A stretch of 6,836 nt of DNA from an uncultured Clostridia bacterium (GTDB lineage Bacteria; Bacillota; Clostridia; TANB77; CAG-508). The stretch is from contig CANQJY010000051.1 in assembly GCA_947624365.1 (NCBI GenBank), positions 1 to 6,836 on the forward strand, written 5' to 3'. The notes beneath the pieces are model-generated. The model ran no database searches and was not told where the DNA came from. It was given only the letters and a program-made list of their open reading frames with translations. Each line of letters starts with the position of its first letter. The stretch's first letter is position 1. The position numbers and the translations under genes are program-made. Of the stretch, positions 1 to 6,047 are shown one piece after another.

Positions 1-119
1 ATTGCTACTATTGTTATTATCATCCATACATTTGAGTTATTTTCTCCTGTTGGGTCTGTTATTGTTACTATACTTGTCTCTGATGCATCTTGTTCTTCTG
101 GTTTTTCTGGATTTACTGG
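1..119 (-). other. C-terminal linker, DPTGE motif and start of membrane anchor (truncated)
   Basis: A Pro/Glu-rich spacer (PVNPEKPEEQDASE) is followed by TSIVTITDPTGENNSN and then WMIITIVA, where the window ends. The hydrophobic stretch after a PTGE motif is the layout of a cell-wall sorting signal or a simple C-terminal membrane anchor. A canonical LPxTG is absent: Thr and Asp stand where Leu and Pro belong. The remaining membrane residues, any positive tail, the stop codon and the terminator lie before base 1. Confidence 0.7.
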
Positions 120-3100
120 ATTGTAGTTTCCTGGTGTCGCTGTATGGTCTATTCTTCCTGCTGTATTTTCTATTTTTACTATCTCTACTTGGTTCTTAAA
201 GTCTAAGTCCTCTGTTGGTGTTAATACTTTACTTAGTGTTACTGTTGTTTGTTCTGTTGATGTATAACTTCCATTTACTGTATGCTTTGTTCCTTCATCA
301 TCTGTGTATTCATAACTATACGCTTTGTCCTTGTATTCACTTCCTTCTGGTATTAACATACTTTTTGATATCTTATTTTCACCTTTCGTTCTTAGTATTG
401 TTTGATATGTTTGTAATGTTTCTTTTGCATCTGTAAATCCTACTAGTTTTTCTTTTCCATTTTCTCCTACTATTTCCTCTACTTTTACTACGTTCCATGT
501 ATTGTTCTCTTCTGCTAGTTTTGTGTCAAATGTATAGTTTGATTCTACATAGTCTATTATATCTGCTATTCTTGTTGTTACTGGTGATACTTCTCCTTCT
601 GCTTTTGTGTATTCTCTTAATTCATATTTTCCTTTGTTATGGAATCCTATTCCTTTTACTTCTTGATTGTTTTCGTTTACTTCTTTATCTTTATAGATTA
701 TATCGTCATATTTTTCTTCATAGTATCCTATTGCTATTGGTGTTTTTCCATCTTTATCATAGAAGTATGTTAATGTACTTGCTTCTCCTTCATTTGTTAC
801 TTTTATGTCATATGTTACTTGTAGTGTTGATCCATGTAATATTTCATCATCTATTTCAAAGTATAGGTCTCCTTTTGTCTTGTCTGTTATGTCTGTTAAT
901 TTCTTTGCATATTCTACTAGTTGTTTTTCTATGTTTTCTGGTGTTGCATGGTCTATTAATACTTCCCCATTTTGTGTTGTTATTGTTACATCTTTTATTG
1001 TTTTTTCTATTTTTATTTTGTCTTCTGGTCTTTTTGTTATTCCAAAATCGATGTTTTTAACTTCATATTTTCTTAATTCTTGTCTTTCGTCTTCTGTCGT
1101 TTTTGATGTTGTTCCGTTGCTTTCTTGTTTTGTATATTCTACTTCTAATTCTAATGGTGCTGTGTAGCTCTCTATTGTTAACTCATCTGCTACTTTTTTT
1201 ACTTCTCCACTTGCCTTTTGATATTCTTGTGTTATGTATCTACCATCTGTTATCGAATAATCTCTTATTCCATCATTATTACCATCTTTTGCTTCTCCAT
1301 TTAATAGATTTGCTACATCATATGTATAAGTCCTTAAGAAGTCTATTTCTTTTTGTCTTGATTGCACTTCGTCATATGCATCTGAATATCTTGCACTATT
1401 ATGTTCTTTGTTGTATGTAATCTCTCCTTTATTATTTTTACTGTAATCTGCATACCAATATTGTACCTCATCTGTATCTGGATTTGCCCTTACTGATTGA
1501 TATTCTTCTCCACTATATGTTTTACTGTTATCTCCTTTTATTGTGTAAGTCTTATCTCCGTATATGAATTTTACTACATAGTTTCCTGGAATATATCCTG
1601 TAAAGTTATAACTTCCATTTGCTGTTGTTGTTGTTTCTGCTTTGTAATTTCCTTCTTTCTCATTGTTTCCTTGATATATTGTTGCTAGTTTTTCTGTTCC
1701 ATCTTTTATTTCTATTAACTCTACTTTCATTCCTTCTATTCCATGTTCTTCTATATATGTAGCTAGCTTGTTTATATCTTTCTTGTTTATATCTTTTATG
1801 TTTGTTCTATTTACATCTTCCCATACATTTCCTTCCAATGTTCTTGGCTCTTGGTATATGTTAGCAAATCTTGCATATTTTCCATCATCTTCCCAGCCTA
1901 CTAAGCTTGTTTTTTCTACTTCATTATTTGTTATTTGCTCTGCTAGGTTTCCTGGTATTGAGTCTTTATCTAGTATTCCTTCATTTGTTTTGTATCCATT
2001 TATTTCTACTATATTGTTTGTTTCTAGGATTCTATCTGGTAGTTCTTGTAATTGTTTTAATTCTTCTATTCCTGTTTTGGTTATTCTAAGTGATACAAAT
2101 ACTTGTAACATGTCTTGATCAGTTTCTAACATAACTTCTGGTAGTGGTATATAATTTGCTTTATATCCTTCTATTGTATGTACTTGCCCATTTTGACTAT
2201 TTGTATTTACTTGTCCTACATATCCTTGTATTTCTGATTTCTCATTTCCTTTTACTTTTACTAGTCTTATTGATTCTGGAATTATTTCGTATCTATTATT
2301 TCCTTCTACAAAATCTACTAGCTCTGTTACTGCTCCTGCAACATTGCTTTGGTTTGTTATATCTATCCTATAATTTAATGTTATGTTCATTTCTGCTTGT
2401 GCATCTGCTAGCCTTGTTTCTAGGTATTTTGTTAAATTTGAGCTTCCATAACTATATGTTTCTTTCTTTCCATTTACTTCTACATCTGCACTTGTTAATA
2501 CTTTTCTTGTTATTTCCATATCAAATGTTGGTCTTTGAGTTAACCCTAAATTTATATAGTATTGTCCTGGATAAATATAATTTTTTCCTTCTTCTTTTTC
2601 TTCTGGCTCAAATTCTATTTTAAATTCATTATCATAAATTGGATATATACCAGTTTGTGATTTGATTATAGTATCATATACAAATTGTGTTTCTGATGTT
2701 ATATCTATATCTTTATAATTTGATATAACATTATTACATGCATTTTCTAAGTTAGTACCAGGATTATTTTGTATATATGTTGCTATATCTTGTCTTATAT
2801 CACATATTAATCCATCTTCTGCTGTATAAACTTGTCCATTTGCATAATTTGCCGGATATGAACCAATATTTTGAAATTTTTCATTGTAACTTACCCTATC
2901 TAATTCTTCTATAACTTTAGAGCTTGTTTCCCATTCAGATGTATTATATTCTTCATAATTTCCATTATATATAATTGATTCATATTTTTGTCCATTATAG
3001 TCAAATCTTACAAAATATTTTTTATTAATATTTAAACCATAAAAACAATAATATCCACCTTGTGTTACTGTTGTATCAACTAAATTTCCTTGTTGGTCAT

Positions 3101-6044
3101 ATAATTCTACTATAATTCCTGATATTAGTTTATCAGCAACCTCTAAATTTTCTATTAAATTTTGAAGTTCTTTCTTTTTATCTTCTATTTGTTTTTGTTT
3201 TTCTTCAATATTTATTTCTAATTCATCTTTTTCTGCTTGCGTTTTTTCTGCAATATTATCATGTTCGTTTAATAAACTTAATAATTCTTCTTCTAATTTA
3301 TCAATTTCTTCTTGTATTATTTTAAATTTACTATAATATTCTTCAGTAAATTTAATATCTAGTATGCTATTTTGCTGGTTTTGTTTTCCTGTTGCAGTAT
3401 CTATAAAAGCATAACCACCTATATCCATTTTTAATCCTGTTGTTCCTTTTTTATCTACTACAACAACTTCTGCCGTTGATGTAATATTATCTAAGTTTGG
3501 TGAATCTTCATTTTCAATTGATTCTAATAAAACTTTATTTCCTTGTCTAGTTGCTTTAAATTTCTTTACAATTGGCTCTTTTAATTGATATCCTGATGGT
3601 GCCTTTGTTTCTGTTAATGTTAGAGTAATATTTCCAAAAATTTCTATTCCAGCAATTCTTGCTTCTCCACCATTTTTAGTAGTAATGTCTTTATATTCTT
3701 TACTTTCTGTTCCATTAGAAATACTAACATCAAATACAGCTCCATCTAGAGATGTTCCATAATATTCATCTATTTTTTTAAGAGTTATATTATAGCTTGG
3801 ATCATCACTATGATAGCTATGTCCACCACCGCTACCTCTTATTCTTTTTATTGGATCTTTTTTATTTGTTAAATGTATGTTAATTTCTTTTGTATTATAG
3901 AAATTTTCTATTGTTATATCAATATTATCATCATTATCACTATCTAATAATACAAGTGATTTTGTTTGTTTTTCATCATCAGATTCTAATTTTGTTTCTT
4001 CCCAATCTTCATTATTAAAATCTATTTCTCCTTCATCTTTTGCTTTTCTCATTTTCATTCCATTTATATTACCTTCATTGTCAAATGTAAATTCTATTAA
4101 GTGATATAATTCTTCTGCTTTATAACCAGAAGGTGGCGCTTTTTCTATTATTTCAATTCTAATTGGGCAATATGTACCATCTTCATTTTGATAAAGTTTT
4201 TTTGCTTCTGTTTCAAGTATTCCACCCACATCTGTTGTTCCTTCTTCTAAACTTATATGTTTCCACTTTCCATCTTCAAATTTATAATATAAAAATTCAA
4301 ATTCAGCTCCTTTTAATGCTTTTCCATTTATTCCTTCTTCTGTTTTATATAAATTTAGTTTATATTTTATACTATTTGGTTTAGGTTCATTTCTTGTAAC
4401 TAATGTTGTTGTAGCTGTTTTTATGACTGGATTAGAAGAAATTACACTTGCTAAGTTTTGCTCTTCATATGAAGTATTACTTTTTACTGCTTTTATTTCA
4501 TAATGATATCCTACAACTTCACCTTCTTTATCTGTTATTTCACTTCCTACATTTACTTCTTCATTGTAATAGTAATTGATTCCATTCCATATCTCAACAC
4601 TTCCTTCATATTGTTGTATATATGAAATTTCGGCATTTATTAATATAGAATTATACTCTTTTGTTCCATTACCTAATTTAATATAAAATTCTTCTCCACT
4701 GTTTGGATATCTATTTATATTTTGATATTCACTATTATTTTTTGTATATATATTAGTTGTTGAAAACTCTTCTATATCTCCATTATCATAAGTTCCCGTA
4801 ATTTTTGTAATATGACTAAATTCAGGATTGTTTACATCATGATAATAATCAATTGTATATGGTCCAACAAATATACCTTCATTTGTTTTTTCTACTTTTG
4901 AGTTATAATCATTTGTTGTAGGTTTCATAATTCCATCTGGATATTTATTCCAAAGGCCCATATAAAATTGTTCATAAGCTATTGCTTTATTAGATAGGTT
5001 TTGAACATTAGCAACTTCTTGACTACTAATTGAAAAATTTGCTTCTTCTTCTGCTTCTAATATTGTTTTATTTACTTGTTCAATTATTTCATCTGCATCT
5101 TTTTGTGAAAAATTTATATTTGTTATATCTATTCCTTCATCTTTTAAAAAGTTTTCAGCTAATTGTTCTACCGTTTGATTTTTCCAGCTTGTTAATGCTT
5201 CATTAAAATCTTCTTCACTATGTATGCTATATAATTTTTCGTTTATGCTAGTATAAAAATCTAATTTACTTTTTGCTTTTTTATATTCTTCTAGTTCTTC
5301 ATAATTTGGCCAATACCTATCTTTTAGTCTTTCTATTTTTTGATTTTGTTCATAAATATAGTCTTGTACTTGTCCAGTTATATTTCTTGATATATTTTTT
5401 TCTTCATTATAATTATGTTTTACTTCTCCTACACTACTTTTTATACTATATACTATTCCTCTATATCTTGTGATTATATTTTTTACTTCTTGAAAAAGTG
5501 TTTTAATATCTTTTTGTCTATTTTCTTCAATGTAAGTTTTTATTATATTTTCAATGTCATTTCTTTCATAACTTTCTTTTATATTATAAAATTCTTCCTC
5601 ATATGCAATACTATATGTATAATCTAAACCAATATTAAAACTTTCTATAGCATTTTCATAAAATTGTTTTTCAAATACTCTTCCATCATAATTACCTAAT
5701 ATTGACCAAAAATTCACTTCTTCTTTATCATCATTTTCATCGCTATTATCTTTACTTGTATCTAAATCAACAATATTAAAATACCCTTGTTTACCTAAAA
5801 AATAATTTGTATTATCATTTTTTACATACCAAGGTCCTCGTGTTGCATCTGCATTATGATATTTATCCCATCTCCAATTGTCTAATAAATCTTCATATCC
5901 TACTTCACGATTAAATACCTTTTCTAAAATATTATTTATTCTATTTAATTCTTCTGTATTGTTCTCTGCCATTTGAGATAAAGTTAATGATTCATTTTCT
6001 TCATTATAACTTATTTCATTATATAAAATTTCTCCGATAATTAA
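1..6044 (-). CDS. Giant CnaB/SdrD_B-domain surface protein, main part (both ends incomplete)
   Basis: This frame has no stop from 6044 to base 1, that is 2,014 codons, and leaves the window inside a C-terminal hydrophobic segment. Domains in order, with residues counted from 6044, are: helical region (about 1-389), beta-rich segment (about 390-554), CnaB/SpaA-like domain 1 (about 557-730), linker, CnaB/SpaA-like domain 2 (about 752-867), two tandem SdrD_B plus DUF11-like modules (about 875-1399 and 1401-1973), and a PTGE tail (about 1997-2001). The motifs that show this are KAPPSGY and TETKAPSGY, the YXFXGL/YXFXGY strands of SdrD_B-like domains, NLGLTQRP and DFGITKRP, and TNQS and TNEGE at the end of DUF11-like strands. 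The first ATG in frame (5972-5970) lacks a Shine-Dalgarno sequence and is not followed by a signal peptide, so independent initiation is unlikely. The likely role is a wall- or membrane-anchored adhesin or stalk. Ligand and substrate cannot be inferred. Confidence 0.88.
126..1052 (-). other. DUF11-like domain 2 with PGN tail
   Basis: It starts at IDFGITKRPEDKIKIEKTIK. It contains EILHGSTLQVTYDIKVTNEG, a clear DUF11-like strand pair, and KGKYELREYTKAEGEVSPVT, TRIADIIDYVESNYTF, LSKVLTPTEDLDFKNQVEIV and ATPGNYNP. Its length of about 310 residues suggests more than one Ig-like fold. Copies of this segment sit just before the C-terminal anchor in related proteins I recall from gut Firmicutes. Confidence 0.65.
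1260..1286 (-). other. DxNxDGxxD calcium-loop-like motif
   Basis: The residues DGNNDGIRD match the dockerin/EF-hand-like loop exactly: Asp 1, Asn 3, Asp 5, Gly 6, Ile 8-like hydrophobic at 7, Asp 9. It sits between the helical middle and the next beta strands of module copy 2. SdrD_B proteins of staphylococci are known to bind calcium through similar loops; here it is a motif-level prediction. Confidence 0.5.
1545..1844 (-). other. SdrD_B-like Ig domain 2
   Basis: RTLEGNVWEDV is the first strand. After a short Lys/Asn/Ile-rich loop, IEGMKVELIEIKDG supplies the second strand and GSYNFTGYIPGNYVVKFIYG the last ones, including the PGNYVVKF signature that is well kept in SdrD_B/Cna_B families. 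At about 100 residues it is the usual size. The spacer between first and second strands is about 26 residues, against roughly 95 in copy 1. A (TGT)4 run near 1624-1635 encodes Thr-Thr-Thr-Thr and lies in a loop. Confidence 0.75.
1848..2552 (-). other. DUF11-like domain 1 with PGN tail
   Basis: It starts at NLGLTQRPTFDMEITRKVL, the linker and first strand typical of this architecture. It contains NITLNYRIDITNQS, which matches the YxIxVTNxG strand of DUF11-like domains, then VTELVDFVEGNNRYEII. The closing part has VEINGYKTNEGILDKDSIPG and PGN, a segment that in related proteins precedes the next SdrD_B-like domain. Assignment is by motif order only. It is the first copy of a pair; the second is at 126-1052. 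Confidence 0.6.
2979..3422 (-). other. SdrD_B-like Ig domain 1, split by a coiled-coil insertion
   Basis: The domain opens with IGGYAFIDTATGKQ, the usual first strand (GYVFxDxNxDG in the family), then jumps into about 77 charged helical residues. It resumes with SGIIVELYDQQGNLVDTTV and GGYYCFYGLNINKKYFVRF, the conserved GVxVxLYDxxG and GxYxFxxLxxGxYxVxF strands of SdrD_B. Ordinarily the two parts are separated by only 10-20 residues. The domain ends at DYNGQKYE. This is the first copy of a module repeated at 1844-1545. Confidence 0.75.
3130..3359 (-). other. Coiled-coil (helical hairpin) insertion in SdrD_B-like domain 1
   Basis: Seventy-seven residues with heptad-like spacing of Ile and Leu between Glu, Lys and Gln, such as IIQEEIDKLEEELLSLLNE and QKQIEDKKKELQNLIENLE. 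A polar break around NEHDNIAEKTQAEKD suggests two antiparallel helices. There is no Pro and no Gly, and only isolated aromatics near the start. Both ends join strands of the same Ig-like fold, so the hairpin should project sideways from the stalk. Confidence 0.7.
3444..3791 (-). other. CnaB/SpaA-like (prealbumin-like) domain 2
   Basis: About 116 residues, the usual size for this family. The first strand NITLKKID is followed by SLDGAVFDVSI (LxGAxF element), a GNITLTLTETKAPSGYQL E-box, and a closing strand AEVVVVDKKG. The candidate triad is Lys at 3779-3774 (either of two), Glu at 3611-3609, and Asp at 3455-3453 where most SpaA domains have Asn in VTNK. Lys-Asp bonds with a catalytic Glu are known in CnaB2 of Streptococcus pyogenes FbaB, the parent of SpyTag/SpyCatcher, so the substitution does not rule out crosslinking. 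Confidence 0.8.
3795..3851 (-). other. Gly/Ser/His linker between CnaB-like domains
   Basis: A short stretch reading RIRGSGGGHSYHSDDPS separates the two CnaB-like domains. Gly, Ser, His and Asp dominate, which indicates a flexible hinge. Two His three residues apart followed by two Asp could also hold a metal, and the preceding KRIR is a plausible protease site. Both are speculative. Confidence 0.5.
3855..4376 (-). other. CnaB/SpaA-like (prealbumin-like) domain 1
   Basis: The order of elements matches a SpaA/CnaB domain: a first strand KLNLYKTE, then LKGAEFEFLYYK (the typical LxGAxF element), then EIIEKAPPSGYKAEE (the E-box with the KAPxGY signature), then a closing strand. The candidate intramolecular isopeptide triad is Lys at 4346-4344, Glu at 4145-4143, and an Asn either in ITIENFY (3905-3903) or in HLTNKK (3866-3864). 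At about 174 residues it is longer than the usual 80-120. The extra length falls between the E-box and the last strand and includes a DxDxDxxxD loop. Such bonds give heat and protease resistance in pilins and adhesins; bond formation here is predicted, not shown. Confidence 0.75.
3918..3944 (-). other. DxDxDxxxD calcium-loop-like motif
   Basis: The nine residues DSDNDDNID carry acidic side chains at positions 1, 3, 5 and 9, the ligand spacing of EF-hand-like and dockerin-type calcium loops. The motif sits in the long insertion near the end of CnaB-like domain 1, just before the candidate isopeptide Asn. The flanking helices of a true EF-hand are not obvious, so calcium binding is a suggestion only. 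Confidence 0.4.
4384..4877 (-). other. Beta-rich segment before the CnaB domains
   Basis: The composition switches from helical to alternating polar/hydrophobic strands beginning at GIFVGPYTIDYYHDV. It continues through GEEFYIKLGN, ISYIQQYEGSVEIWNG and GYHYEIKAVKS, and ends before a Thr-rich linker TATTTLVTRNE. The GPYTIDY strand and the later YIKL strand recur, as I recall, in gut Firmicute surface proteins directly ahead of prealbumin-like domains. It is probably one or two Ig-like folds, but no named family can be assigned from the motifs alone. Confidence 0.5.
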
Positions 6045-6047
6045 TTA
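6019..6047 (-). other. Frameshift junction joining the two reading frames
   Basis: The upstream frame ends with TAA at 6021-6019. The downstream frame is bounded by a stop at 6047-6045 and open from 6044. Both are therefore open only between 6044 and 6022. Joining them needs a +1 shift: one base extra, or two missing, relative to an intact gene. Skipping one base at the TTTT run (6028-6025) would give an uninterrupted protein. The sequence alone cannot tell a real mutation from a sequencing error, a phase-variable site or a programmed shift. I see no known +1 signal such as a prfB-like CUU-UGA. Confidence 0.75.

Larger units (their letters stand above)
126..1844 (-). repeat. Composite SdrD_B + DUF11-like module, copy 2
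   Basis: The second copy contains RTLEGNVWEDV, then SYNFTGYIPGNYVVKFIYG, then a helical middle with SDAYDEVQSRQKEIDFL, then IDFGITKRPED, LQVTYDIKVTNEGE, TTRIADIIDYVES and ATPGNYNP. It directly precedes the anchor. GC content here is visibly higher than in the N-terminal half of the gene. Confidence 0.65.
1848..3422 (-). repeat. Composite SdrD_B + DUF11-like module, copy 1
   Basis: This copy aligns by motif with 126-1844, in the same order: SdrD_B-like strands, a helical middle (ENACNNVISNYKDID here, SDAYDEVQSRQKEID there), an N/D-LG-I/F linker with RP, a TNQS/TNEGE strand, a VDFVE/IDYVE strand, an EINGYK/EIVKIE strand, and PGN. Residue identity is low outside these motifs, so the duplication is old. 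This copy has the coiled-coil insertion; the other does not. Confidence 0.65.

Noticed and set aside
1624..1635. (TGT)4 tract as a phase-variation microsatellite
   Set aside because: It is a triplet repeat coding for four Thr; slippage would add or remove residues without changing frame, and four units are too few to be striking.
2..2623. Several plus-strand open frames of 60-190 codons across this stretch
   Set aside because: They are almost pure Leu, Phe, Ser and Tyr, start without ribosome sites and lie antisense to a 2,014-codon open frame with recognisable domains; they are shadows of it.
4163..5627. Plus-strand open frames of 66-73 codons
   Set aside because: They have the same Leu/Phe/Tyr-rich shadow composition and overlap the CnaB-like and helical coding regions on the other strand.
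5970..5972. First in-frame ATG as a genuine start of a separate downstream gene
   Set aside because: There is no purine-rich site upstream (the preceding bases read TTTATCTCAA), and the following residues are charged and polar rather than a signal peptide.
6025..6031. A AAT TTT heptamer on the minus strand as a programmed -1 slippery site
   Set aside because: The pattern fits X XXY YYZ in the upstream frame, but a -1 shift there reaches a TAA within a few codons. The long downstream frame needs +1.
1..6044. Mycoplasma-type code with TGA as Trp
   Set aside because: Trp is encoded by TGG throughout, and no in-frame TGA was seen in about 2,000 codons.
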